Below are positions 51,129-62,300 of a stretch of 64,000 nucleotides of DNA, one piece after another (the first letter of the stretch is position 1; every line of letters starts with the position of its first letter). The stretch lies in the NCBI RefSeq assembly GCF_000350225.1, contig NW_005179197.1:1-64000 (forward strand), in the 5' to 3' direction. The notes under the pieces are model-generated. The model was not told the DNA's origin and ran no database searches. It worked only from the letters and a program-made list of their open reading frames with translations. Origin of the DNA: Chondrus crispus. Lineage: Eukaryota; Rhodophyta; Florideophyceae; Gigartinales; Gigartinaceae. The translations under genes and the position numbers were made by a program.

Positions 51129-54100
51129 TTAAGCGTGAACGTCCGCGTTCACAGTTTGGGTGAGGTCCGTGCCGGTAGGTCTCCGGAGGCGTTGGGCGTA
51201 ACGAGACACCAACTCCTCCGGGACGTGAGTCCGCGCAGTCCAAGTGGGCGCGTCGTAATCCGCCCACTTGATGAGGAACTCCGTAGTTCCGTCTTTCATG
51301 AATCGATGTCTCAGTAGCCGTTCGACGGCATACTGCGTTCCCGCGGTGACCTTATCGGCGAGGTCCCGCCGGGTCGTCGTACTTGCTCGTGGCGCGTCTA
51401 TCGGAGACGGCGCGTACACGCAGCGGTCGGCGGAGACTCGCTCGGTGACCCCATCACGATCGATCGTGATGATTCGGCGTTCATTGGCGAGCACGCGGTA
51501 GGGTCCGACAGCGGGCGAAGCGAGCTTGTTTGATGTCTTAGCCCTATCGGTGGGGTTGAGATATACGTATTCTCCGGGACGGAGCCGGGACTTAATACGT
51601 CGTATGCGCTTATCGAAGTCGCGCTTGTAGCGAGCCTGCGTCCGACGCAGGCTCCCGTAGGCCTTTTGGATAGTCGAGTCCAAGGTCGTGAGGAACTCGG
51701 CACATTGGTTCCCTCTATCGGAAGGGAGTCCGTCGCCGTCCGCCCGTCGGAGAGAGAACTCCGACGGTGGCCTGCTGAGCACGAGCTCAAACGGCGTGGT
51801 GCGTGTGGTGCGATGTACGTGGGAGTTGTACGCATACGTAAGCGGCCCCACGTACACATCCCAGTCGTCCTGGTGTTCACCCACGTAGTTTCGCAGCATC
51901 GAGGCGATTGTTCGGTTATATCGCTCGACTTGCCCGTTCGTCTGGGGGTGGTACGCCGAAGTGTACAAATTCCCCAGAACGCGGCACGTGCTGTGGAAGA
52001 ACTTGGCATTAAACTGAGGGCCGTTGTCCGAAAGCAACGTGCGAGGGACGCCATACTTGAACACCCACGAGTTCCAGAACGCAACTGTGACCGTGTACGC
52101 TGTTATCGTGCGGAGCGCAACGACTTGCGTCAGCTTACTGAAGCGGTCCGTTATCACGAGCAGGAATCGTTTTCCTGTCTTCGTCTTGGGGAGCGGCCCC
52201 AAGGTGTCGATTGCGAGGCTCTCGAGGGGCCTCGTAGCTGGAAACAACCTCAATCGGTTGAGATGTTTCCTCAGCTTGACCCGGTTCATCGCGCAGGTTC
52301 GACACCCTCGCACCGTGGCTGCGACGTCTGCAGCCAGGTGGGGCCAGTAGTACTCGCATCGAAGTGCGTAGTACATACAGTTCTGGCCCGGGTGCCTCGC
52401 GATGGCCGGGTTGTGACACAGGCGAAGGAGCTTGGCGCGAAGCGTCCGAGGTACCACCACCTAAACGATATCAGGGTCGAAGGGATGTCTCCGTTTGAGC
52501 ACCCCTTGGTGGTCCTCGAAGAACGCCGAGTCCCAGGACTCTGACTGTCGTGCAAAAACGGTTTGGCAGAAGTCATCCATGCGTTGCTCCTCGGCTATCT
52601 CCTCTATCGTAAGAGGGGCCGGAAGGTCGCCCTGCGGTGGGGCGACCGGGGAGTCGAGCGCGCCAGCCTCGGGGTCTTCGGCGCGCTGGATGTCGGCGGC
52701 GTCGAACTCGTCGTTCTCCTCCCAAATCGAATTGGGTTCTTGGAGAGAGGGGGCTTCGTCGTCGCCTCTCGGTTCGTCGCGCGTCCGTACGCGCGATCTT
52801 GTTCGGGCTTCGGCTTGATTCCGTGTCGTTACGAAGACATGGGCGGCCTGATGATCGCAGCTCGCGGTACAAGCGTAGTCTGCGAGCTCGTTCGATACGT
52901 CCCAAACTGTGGTGCCCCCATCGAAAGTGGAGATGTCGTCATCCACCTCGACGGTGGGGCGATGGTCATCGGCGACCTTCGGCGACACGAGTCGTGACAG
53001 GGCATCGGGCACCTGATGCAGGCGTCCGGGGCGGTACTGAATGGTGAAATGGTATTCAGCCAGACGTAGCCGCCACCGGGTGAGTCTTCCTGAACTCTCG
53101 GTGAAGGACATGAGCCATCGGAGGGCGTCATAGTCCGTTCGTACGGTGAACTTCGTGCCTTCTACGTACGGCCGTAGTGTGCGGACGGCCTACACTACGG
53201 CGAAGCACTCGCATTCGGTAGCGCTGTAGTTGCGCTCACTATTGGACAGTGAGTACGACCAATACCCCACGGTGTGCCAGTCGTTCGGCTCTTCGTGCTC
53301 CTGAAGTAAAGGGCAGCCGAGTTTGTAGGCACTCGCGTCGGTGTCAATCATGTACGGACGACCGTGCCGGGGCAACGCGAGGATCGGCGGGGCGATCATG
53401 CACTTCTTAAGGTTCTCGAACGCCTGAAGTTGCAGCTCCGTGGGGTTATAGAAATCGGGATCCGAATCCTTGCGGGTCATGTCGGTCAGAGGACGCGCAA
53501 TCTTAGCGAACCCCTTAACGAATCGGCGGTATACGTTACACGCCCCGAGGAACGAGCGCACTTGCGTCAACGTCCTCGGGAACGTGAACGTTTGAAAGCG
53601 TCGGCCGCCGTATCAGCCACGCTCAACTTGCCTGGGGAGATGACATGCCCCAGGTAGTGCACTTTTAGTCGGAAGAAGCTGCACTTCTTGAGCTTAAGGG
53701 AGACACCGGAACTCCGCAGTAAGGTCAAGACGGTATCGAGATGGCTCGCGTGTTCTCCGTGCGTACGGGAGAACACGATCACGTCGTGGAGATGGACGAG
53801 GCATATTTGCCAGCGGACTCCGGAGAGTATTATGTCGAGCGCACGTTGGAAGGTGGCCGGTGCCCCTTTGAGTCCAAACGGCATGCGCAAGTGGCGAAAC
53901 GTGCCCATGTGCGTCGTAAACGTGGTCTTATCCCGGTCTTCCGGAGCGACCGGGATCTGCCAATAGCCAGAATTGCAGTCCAACGTGGTGAAGACGGCTG
54001 CATCTCCTAACGAGTCGATGCAGTCGTCCCTCCGTGGCAGCGGATACGAATCCGCTGCGGTCTTCGCGTTGAGACGCCGGTAGTCCACGCAGAACCGAAG

Positions 54101-54661
54101 AGAGCCGTCTTTCTTCGGTACGAGCACCACGGGGGACGCCCACTCGGTGCTCGCGGGTTCGATAACCCCTGCGTTCAACATCTTGTTGACCTTCTTCGCA
54201 ACCATTTCGCGCATGGCCGGGCCCTTCCGATAGGGCATAGAACGAATTGGTTTCGTTCCCGGTTCGAGGGGAATGCGGTGCTCCGTGGCTTGGATCGTTC
54301 CAAGCGCACCGCTCCACAGACTCGAGTGCTTACGGAGCATCTCGAGTACGTGGCCACGGAGCTTGTCATTGTCGATGTATGACAGGTCGATCTCCTTTTC
54401 CCAATCCATCGGTGGAATTTCGGGATCCTTTTGCTGGTGGAGTACAGTACTCCTCGCCGTCGGTTGGCATAAAGGTGACCGTTCGTCCGGGTCGACCGCC
54501 CTGCCCCCGGCGGTGGTCTTATCGTCGGAGTTGGATCGGCCAACTCCTACCCCACCGACTTGATCGGTCAAGTTGGTCAGGTGTAGCGCGTGCGCGATCC
54601 CCTCGGCGACCTTACGTTCGGGAGTGAGGATCACGAGAGGGTTGCGCTTCGCGTATCCCAC
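51129..54661 (-). pseudogene. pol region of element B (RT, RNase H, integrase, chromodomain)
   Basis: Right to left there is reverse transcriptase (FCVDYRRLNAKTAADSYPLP, TLDCNSGYWQIPVA, MPFGLKGAPATFQRAL), RNase H (YMIDTDASAYKLG), and integrase with an HHCC-type end (CRTCAMNRVK), a core (DTLGPLPKTKTG, DRFSKLTQVV, HPQTNGQVERYNRT) and a C-terminal chromodomain (YAVERLLRHRF, FLIKWADYDAPTW). This is the order of Ty3/gypsy chromoviruses. The chromodomain could steer integration to particular chromatin. A few breaks are present. Confidence 0.85.
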
Positions 54662-55033
54662 GACGGTGTGCTTCGGAAGCCTCCTTTCTCGTCATGAGAA
54701 ATTCGCGACGATGACGTCGAAGGTCTGATTCGGTAGGACCTCCGCGACGCCAATCGTCAGCCTCACTCCACGTCGGTGTTGGAGTGAGGGCTTGGGTTCC
54801 AGGAACACGAGGCCCCTCCCCGCGGTTGTCACGCGCACGCGGGCTTGTGACATCGTGGGGATGGTAACTCAGCGGGCGATTCCGATCGCTTGCGGGGCTT
54901 CCTCGCGTACGTCTGGCCTACCCGTGTGTCGTCCGTGTCGCCTGGTAGGGGGAGTCGACTCCCCCTTTCCGTCGACTATGGCGACGGAACCGCCTTGGCG
55001 TAGCTCCATTCGTTGGGCTTCGATGTCGATACA

Positions 55034-55357
55034 TCACACGTGCGTATCGATGAAGGCCGTGCCGAGGAAGACCGGCACGGCGAGCTGGTCCGCGACTACG
55101 AACGAAATTCGAAACACCGTGTTCCTCAACCGCACGGCCAGGCGGACGACGGCCAAAAGCTTGAGGTGGTTGCTATTCGCGCCTGCCAATCGTGGCAGAG
55201 GTGCGTCGTGCACGACGTAACGGGTCCAATCGGGGGGAAGGTCGGCCTTCCTCACTAGATTATACCCCGAGCACGTATCAAAGGCGATGGTGCCGGGTTT
55301 AAATGCATTTCCCTCTGTGGCTATCGAGCCGAGGACGTTGTAAATCTTCGACGTCAT
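55034..55357 (-). pseudogene. retropepsin-like protease of element B
   Basis: A short domain has the flap and active-site order expected for an LTR-element aspartic protease: GTIAFDTCSGYNLV near the start and VPVFLGTAFID near the end. It lies between gag and RT, as in other gypsy elements. It would cut the polyprotein. Confidence 0.65.
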
Positions 55358-56104
55358 AAGGCAAATGACGCTGTCTACAACCTTCGGGCAGCCTTATCGG
55401 TGAGGTCGTTCCGCCGGGGCCTTCGATTTCGGTGCTGGCCCCGCTTGCGTTTCCTTCTCCCCCTTTCTTAGGGCGTCCGCGGATCAGTGACGCCCCTCGG
55501 ATTATTCGAGTGCGTACGGCACGGACCTCTCTCCGGCGACCTTAGGCTCGCGGGAGTCAAGGGGTCGACCGAATCTTTTCGGTCGTCGTTGCCCCCGTCG
55601 CCATTGTTACGCCTCACCGGGACGTCGGCTGTCCCGGTGTCTTGTCCTCCTAACGTCGGGTCTTGGGAGGCCTCGACGTGCGCTCCCTCCTGTATCGGCA
55701 TTACAGGAGCTCCCGTGCCCGCCTCCGGTAGCGGGGGATGTATTATCGGACAATACCCCCCGTGTCCTTGGCGAGCACGCGGGGTCGGGTCTAGATCGTG
55801 GGGAAAAGACGGCTCACGCGACCGCGTGTACGTAACCGTCTTTACCCTTTTTTCGAACTACCCGTGCTATCGGAGCTAACCTCCTGGCTATCGACGACCA
55901 GGTGTTCTTCGGGTAGCCGGCCGCGTGGGTCGGGACGATTCCCCCACTACGGCTCGGCGGCCTTGGCGAAGTACTCGGGTACTTCCGGGCCTTGACCTGC
56001 GGCGTCCGGTCGTCGCAGGATATGGGGGACGAAGCGAGTCGGTTCTCCTTCGTGACCCTCCGTGGGTAGAGGGCACGGATCCTTTACTCAGTCTTGCAGG
56101 TACA

Positions 56105-58045
56105 TTATCGCATTTTGTACCTGTTGGGGTAACCGAGAACGGTCTCGGTCCCCTCTTTCTCCTTGTCGGGGGTACCTTGTGTCCGCCTGCCGGTAGGCGG
56201 GTCGATCCCGACGATCGACTTCGTTACGACGGTACCCACCTCCACGGGGGCGAAGCGTGCGTCCCCACCCGATCGGTTCGGGAAACCTTGACGCGGGGGA
56301 CGGCCCTCGCTCGCAGCTTGCCGGAGGAGATTACGCGAACTGGGGCGCGTCTCCATCTGGCAGCGGTAGTTCCTGTACGCCGTGAACATTCGTTGTTCCA
56401 GCGACAGGAACGGGCACGCGTACATGGCATGCCCGTACGTACGGCGTAGCCAGCACACGTACGCGCTGCCGTCTGTTGAGGCGAAGGTTGTCGCGTGCCG
56501 CCCCTCCTCATCGGTGAGGAGGGGCACGCGAGACGCTTCGACTCCTGCATCTCGGTTCGATATGTCGAGCTCTGCGACCCAGGGGTCCGTACCCCTTGCC
56601 ACTCTTGGAGTGGCCGCGAACGCGGTTGCGTAACTAGATGTCGTTCCGGTCGACATCGGTGAGGGGGTTCGTGCCCCCACGGGCCCTGCTCCTTGCGTAA
56701 TGAGGACAGAGTCGGCCTGCCACTCATCCTCCCCGACATGGAGGGTAGAGGCGGGCGAACTTGTCGCGGCGGACTTCGTAGTCCTGCCAGCCCTCCCTGC
56801 CGGTTTCGAATCCGGCAGAGGTAAACCGCGCCGAGCGCGGTACGTTGTACCTTCCGCAGTGGCGATACGGCGCATGGTCGAAAGATCGGTCTTCTGACTG
56901 CTTGGCAGCCGTTGCACAGTTTCGGATACTGCGGCACGGGTTGCCGGTGCAAGTCCCCGCACGAAGTAGTGCGCGAGGGACTGTTTGGAGAAGACTGCCG
57001 TGCATCAGAACGCGGCAGTCTCGGGTCGGTAAGCAAACGTGCTTTCCGTCTCATGCCATTGCTGTCGCGCCGTAGCGACAGCGTCGTACGCTTCCCCTAA
57101 CACGTCGTCCGAGAGGTAACGTTTCAAGAATTGATTCACGAGCCCCGGCCGGCTCACGTCGTCATGGAGCTGGCCGGCGCGGAGGCCACGCATCGTATAA
57201 CTCGTATACAGGCGCTCCGCGTCGCGCTCGAGGAAGGGCGCCAGGACTGGTACCGCAATACCTTCGGTCAGGTGTTGCGAGTTGAAGGTGATTCGGATAT
57301 CCTTCAAGAACGGCAGCAGCTGGATCGGGTCCGTACCGCCGAAGCTGCGCATCGTGGGCCGGATCCCACGACAGCGTTGGACGTACTTCGCGATCCGTCC
57401 CGCGTCACCCGAGATAACGAGCCTCGAGGTGTTATCCAAGCGGTACATACGATAGTCAGGAACGGTGCTGAACTCTTGAATCATCATATGTACCGGCTCG
57501 AGCCCGAGTTCAGCGGGACCCAGCGTGCCGAAGGAGGTAACCGGTAGCGTACGGACGTCTACCGGACCTGGATGCTCGGCGTAACTCGCCGGCGGGTAGC
57601 CGCCCCAGCGGGGATCGACGGAGAACATCGGTTCTCCGGATCCGCGGGCGGCTCCTCCACGGTCCTGTTCGTCCGCGTACGATAGGCGGTCCACTTGCCG
57701 CCTACTTCCGGCGATAGGCGGCAAGGCTTGGGTCTCAGACGCGAAGTTCCCGTCTATCGGAGGACGGCTTCCTTCTGCAGTCCGACTGGTAGTGGCACCA
57801 GTCGGACACCAACCTTCGGGGGCCGCGGCGCTCGGAGGTACGGTACCACCGGGCCCTTTCGAGGGGGCACCGGGTAGCCTTTCGGCCATGGTACGTTCCA
57901 TGTCACGAGCACGCCGACGAGTGGTGTCGAGCTCAGCGAAGAGGTGCGCGAACGCACCCAATTGCTCTGCGGACGGAGAGGTTCGGTCCTCGGGTCGTCT
58001 CACCGAGGTCGACCTCTCAGAGCGACCGCGCCCGGACGGTTCGGG
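56105..58045 (-). pseudogene. gag region of element B (right end missing)
   Basis: Open frames on the minus strand carry an N-terminal heptad-like helix (AEQLGAFAHLFAELDTTRRR), a Pro/Gly/Ser-rich linker and a capsid-like helical block (MRSFGGTDPIQLLPFLKDI, LNQFLKRYLSDDVLGEAYD), followed by a Cys-containing basic part. Capsid style and position match gypsy gag. The frame is still open where the element ends at about 58045. Confidence 0.65.
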
Positions 58046-58049
58046 CGAG

Positions 58050-58582
58050 GCGAAATGGGAGTCTTCGATGAGAAAGTACGAGCGAGTTGTTATTTGGCCT
58101 TTGAAATGGATGGTGAACTTGAAGGGGCCCTGGATATTTACTATGGTAGACTTCTAAAGCTAGTATCGTTTGAGGTGGATGTGGACTCGGCCTTGGCCCG
58201 GAGATGGAGCCATTGGCAGGACACTTATGAGGTCGGTGTTTTTGACTGGGTGGCGGGGATGGAGATTGGGGCACAACGACAGATATTTAAGAACTGTGAG
58301 GGAATGAAAGCATTTTCGGCAAGCTCTGTGGAGGACTTGACGATCATACGGCGCCTTATCAGCGTCGTAGATCACACCGTGCCAAGTGCCGCAGTGAGGG
58401 GTTTCCGCTTGGAAGCCGGTCAGCAGTACGGCGTAGGAGGAGACGTTGCTACTTCGCGGATGATAATTCGCGCGTGGATGCGTTGTTGGATTCGGCAATT
58501 TCATCCGGAGACGGTCAGAACAGGGTCTTGCGCGGCATCAGGGGCCGGTGATGTTTGGAATGTAACTGGGGAAGAGTCATAG
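58050..58582 (+). pseudogene. transposon-protein-like C-terminal fragment
   Basis: The first codon after the element B junction that could start is the ATG at 58056, and the frame is open through the junction itself. It encodes IYYGRLLKLVSFEVD, ALARRWSHWQDTYEVGVFDW, SASSVEDLTIIRRLISVV and a Cys-poor tail. The order of a YYG-R-L strand, an AL-x-x-W strand and an IIRR-hydrophobic end resembles the C-terminal module attached to some large eukaryotic DNA transposases (KDZ type). This is weak. The upstream part is missing, cut off by element B. Confidence 0.3.
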
Positions 58583-59200
58583 GGACACTGGTCACAGAGC
58601 CAATTTACCTATTGAGGGCTTGAAGTGGGTAGACGTGGTGCGCTGTCATTTCATTGCGGGTTTTCGTTTGCAGGCTGGAGCGTATCTAGGAAGAGGAAAA
58701 GATCACATACAGGCTAAATCTTCTTGCGGATCTCAAGAGGCTGAAGTGTATTAATAGAACTGTGAGCATAGCGAACCGCTAAAGAACGGACACACGTAAA
58801 TGAAGCCCGATTCAATAGCTACGATTCTGAGTAAAGCCAAAAGAGAAGATGAGTGTGATGTGCGCGTCGACGAGGTATTCGGGAGTGGGTCGTAAGGCCC
58901 ATAACGCCATGAAATCCCCGGCTTGTATGTACCCTAATGAGTTTATGTTTCTATGTCTGTAAGGGGTGTCAAATATGAGGTCGCTTTCATCGACGGGGGA
59001 GGGCCATGTGATCACCCCAGAAACAATGCATGATCCCATTGCGGTCACAATTGCAAAACGTCACGCCTGCTGCCGGTGTAGCGCGACACTTACCACAGCA
59101 GTAAATAACCATCACATGAAGGTCAAATTACACTCCAAAATATTTTATTTTTTCTTGTAGGGGCTTCATGTGTCGTTTAGATCCGACAGACGTTCAAGAG
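58583..59200. other. low-GC stretch without a clear gene
   Basis: A minus-strand frame (58812-59048) has no recognised motif. Nothing else is supported. Confidence 0.35.
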
Positions 59201-59903
59201 TCAATGCGTCGCTGTTAAACTTTTGTACCACATTACGAGAGAAGCGTGCTTCAATGTGGCATGCGGGCCCGTCCGTTGAGTTAGCTTGTCCTGGGCATCT
59301 ACCCCTGGAGTCTGCTGTGTCCTGCAAACTACTCTGGGCGATGGTCTTCTCCTAATCAATCCATTCTTTTGCGAGTCCTCTCGAAAACTCCGAAGATGTT
59401 TCACACCCGGCGACCTTGTGTCGTGTGTTCTTATATCCTTCGTGGCACTGATTCGAACTCCTCGAGGCAAGCAAACCTCTTCTGTCTGTGAGAAATAGGC
59501 GATGAGCTACTGCGATATTAATGACTTGCCCAACAAGTAAACGCCCCACTCTACCTATTGGGTTCTCCGATGCGTTAGTCCTCGATAAACATTTCATAGC
59601 TCCGGAATACTGATCGAAGCCGCCTTTTAACGCGTTCCAATATACCAAAGCTGTTGGTCTAATCATACGTGCTATCGGTAGTGGCTATTTTGACTTCTCG
59701 ACCGTCTCGCCAAGCGCTTTGCTGAGAGTGTAGTATGAAGCAAAACTAGCAATATCTGACGCATATGAAGCTGAAAATAGCTCATCGTATTGCTTTGGGG
59801 TTCCACTCACAGGACCTCCAATCCATGAAAACGCCAAAGCGTGTATACTATTCAAACAGAAAGATAATTGCATAGCAGTGACCGTGAGAAACGAAAGACA
59901 CAA
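59201..59903 (-). pseudogene. DDE transposase C-terminal remnant
   Basis: One frame from 59903 to 59352, with an in-frame TAG near 59683, encodes RPTALVYWNALKGGFDQYSG and then NPIGRVGRLLVGQVINIAVA. W-N-x3-GG-x-D followed by a hydrophobic helix is the style of piggyBac/IS4-like transposase C-termini. A further phase-shifted piece (59201-59470) follows. It is a dead DNA transposon and probably the other half of the remnant at 61562-62300. Confidence 0.4.
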
Positions 59904-60123
59904 GCAAACATGATCTCTCGGACAGCTACTCGTCCACCTCTGGCCACCCCATAAACAGCAGTGTTAGACTCCATAGCAGCCGCATGGTGAATTCACTGCA
60001 TACCATAAGAGCTATTTGGAACCACTTCACTGTAGATTCGGTCTGCTACATCACTACATCCAATGCTATCAACAACAGCTATGCTCCCGTAGACGTACTT
60101 GATTTTGGTAGCTTCCTCAATTG

Positions 60124-60890
60124 TTGTGACGGCAGTCACCGTCTTAATCTCAAACGCCGCAACATCCGCAACTGTAGTGCACTAATACGCCTTCCTCAAT
60201 CGCGAAGCACACGCGGGATGCCACCCTCAACTGGTGCGCATCCCACGTGTATACCACGTGTAATCGTGTACATTTACCACGTGTAATCGTGTAACTAGCC
60301 ACCCAGGCATGGCCGGGTGTAATGCCTGTCGAAGTACAGAGAGTATGTTACTCCACGTGTATCATACACACCATGAGTCATGGCATGATGCGTGTCGATC
60401 ACCACGTGTATCCGTGTATCCTAACCCTATAAAGGGGGACTGCGTACTGTACAGCGTCGATGCTGGCACGCCGGTATTTATTACCGTGTTTTAATTATTA
60501 TTATTATTACGACGTCGACTACTATATAGTCAACGCTCGACCCTAAGTAGAGAAGGCACGAAGCCATGGGTTCTTTTCCTAAGCTTCTGGGATCTCGATA
60601 GTATCATCGCGCCAGTATAGCACAAGCCGTGCTACACTACGCGAGCTCATCTACGACCGCAGGACCCAACCGCTCTACCGCGCTCGCTGCTACCGAAGAT
60701 ACTAAACGCTCTACGGCGCGAGACGTCCCTACCGCTCCGCCCCCTCTGGGCGATCCCCTGCTCTAAATTTTCTTTATGTTACCTACTGCGCCGATCGCGC
60801 CCGGACCCCTTTGCCAGTTATCACCGGGTGGTCTCCCGTACAAACCGTGTTCCTAACACGCGTGCTCCGCCCTGGGGTTATACGCCGCGA
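60124..60890 (+). repeat. LTR-like segment with leader (fossil, tentative)
   Basis: The segment has repeated CCACGTGTA/TCGTGTA words (60230-60300), a TATAAAG box near 60431, an (ATT)n run at about 60493-60507 and then a leader-like stretch with an A/T/S-rich open frame. This is the arrangement of an LTR promoter followed by the start of a gag leader. Neither edge is certain and family is not assigned. It lies between two halves of a DNA transposase remnant. Confidence 0.3.
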
Positions 60891-60892
60891 CC

Positions 60893-61514
60893 CTAGTGCA
60901 CGACAGCAACTTTGGAACCAGAGATAATTTGTACTATGCATCCAATTGCGTCAGAACTGTCCCCAACCACGGGATGCTCTCGGGAGAATATGAACCCAAC
61001 GGAATGTAAGTAGGGAATTCTAAAGGTGGATCTGGCCAGCCCATGATTACCGTCTGAACTTATGCCCGAGCTCTTGCAAACCCACACATCATGACCAGAG
61101 CTCAAAAACGCAGGCAGCGCTTTTAAAACCTCCCATTTGTTTACAGAGCCTTCTTTTATGCTACCGTGGATATTAGTGGTCTCATAATCCAGCTTTCCAA
61201 GGATGTAACCCTCATTTGTTGCACAAAACAACAGAGATAATTTTTTCGCTTCTCTTCCTCTGACATTTCTGTTAAATTGAGAATCACGAGCTCACCGGGG
61301 CAATCTGAGCCCTAGCATCTCTAAGGAGAGATTGCAGTTCAGAATTTCTCTTTTTCGAAGAAGGTATCCTGGTAATTGATTCAAGCACGCTAGTTAGGTC
61401 TGACACTCGCATACGGATTAATTGGGCTTCTGATATATTCTTCACATAATCTGCGGAACCCGGGTTGGCAACGAATTGACTGTGGTGGTGTGCGGGCAAA
61501 CTTAACCCCGTCAA
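60893..61514 (-). pseudogene. unidentified coding remnant, possibly with SAP-like helix pair
   Basis: Two minus-strand frames occur, 61514-61284 and 61231-60893. The first contains IRMRVSDLTSVLESI then KKRNSELQSLLRDA, which has the spacing of a SAP domain (DNA-binding helix pair of PIAS/SIZ and related proteins). The second (GKLDYETTNIHG, GHDVWVCKSSGISSDGNHG) is not recognised. No ATG-to-stop gene is intact. Confidence 0.25.
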
Positions 61515-61561
61515 TGTCGTTGTCTACTTTATTTTATTTTTTTAGTAAAAATTTATTTTTA

Positions 61562-62300
61562 CTACAATATTTTATGAACAGTGTCCAAAGCCTGCGACAG
61601 CAGGACAGATCCTTTTAAACATTGTTTACGAAGTAAACTTTGTGCCATTCCATCGACATTTTCTTCGAAACTCGTTCGGACGGCTTTTAAAAAGCAGCAG
61701 TGGTACGTGACGTAAACGAAAAAGAACGAATCGAAACCCAAGACGGGGTCTTCGCTCTGGCAGAGAGTGAGCGGCTCTACTTTCAGTAGAGCTAGTTGAA
61801 CCCTCCTTCGGAAATCAGGCTCGAAAACTGGATCAGAAGTCTGAGTTCGCCTGTTCCTCCGTATCTTACGCTTCTCACCATGGAATATCTTCAGTTGGTT
61901 CACAGCGCCTTTGTCGTACACATGACGAAGGCGGTCGCTGGGAACAAGAGTATATTTTGAGGAACCGAACATGCGAGTGTTGTTGTGCATTGTGGCCACA
62001 ATTTTGCTTGAGAAAAACTCGCGATAAACTGCAGCCTCTACCGTATGACCGCCCTTGGACATTTTTTGAGTCGCCGAGTAGATTGTGCGACAGCCTTTCT
62101 GTGAGACAGCTATTCCTTTATGTCGCTGCCGGATAGGACCACATCCTAAAACAAATGAATAGTCGAGCGACCTTTTATGGGTGCCAAGTAGTGTGGCACC
62201 AAGATCGTCCGTCAAAATTTGATTGTTTCTCGACAGTTGTAGCCACGGTCAGCCGCGAAAATTGCATCTGCCATGTAGTTCAGGGCGCCCTTCGTTTGTT
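61562..62300 (-). pseudogene. DDE transposase catalytic-domain remnant
   Basis: Minus-strand sequence just above 62215 reads FAADRGYN and the frame below reads LTDDLGATLLGTHKRSLDYS, RHKGIAVSQKGCRTIYSAT, AVYREFFSSKIVATMHNNTR. A-D-R-G-Y-N, then GA-x-LLGTHKR, then RH-G suggests the first catalytic Asp and following strands of a DDE-family transposase. A frameshift near 62215 separates the two parts and there is no ATG at its start. It is likely one element with the C-terminal remnant at 59201-59903, now split by later insertion. Confidence 0.4.

Larger units (their letters stand above)
44455..58045 (-). mobile_element. Ty3/gypsy chromodomain element B with antisense-ORF module (fossil, nearly complete)
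   Basis: Gag-pol reads right to left. From right to left it has gag (to about 56100), protease (55034-55357), RT, RNase H and integrase-chromodomain (51129-54661), a polypurine tract directly after pol (about 51118-51126), a 3.3-kb spacer, the antisense ORF on the plus strand (45169-47757), a second polypurine tract (45110-45124) and the 3' LTR (44455-45109). The 5' LTR is absent; gag stops abruptly near 58045 at a drop in GC. Coding parts are largely open, with about half a dozen breaks, so it is the youngest-looking of the large elements here. LTR-pair dating is impossible. Confidence 0.85.

Noticed and set aside
60493-60507. ATT microsatellite as a functional site
   Set aside because: A short simple repeat with no supporting context.
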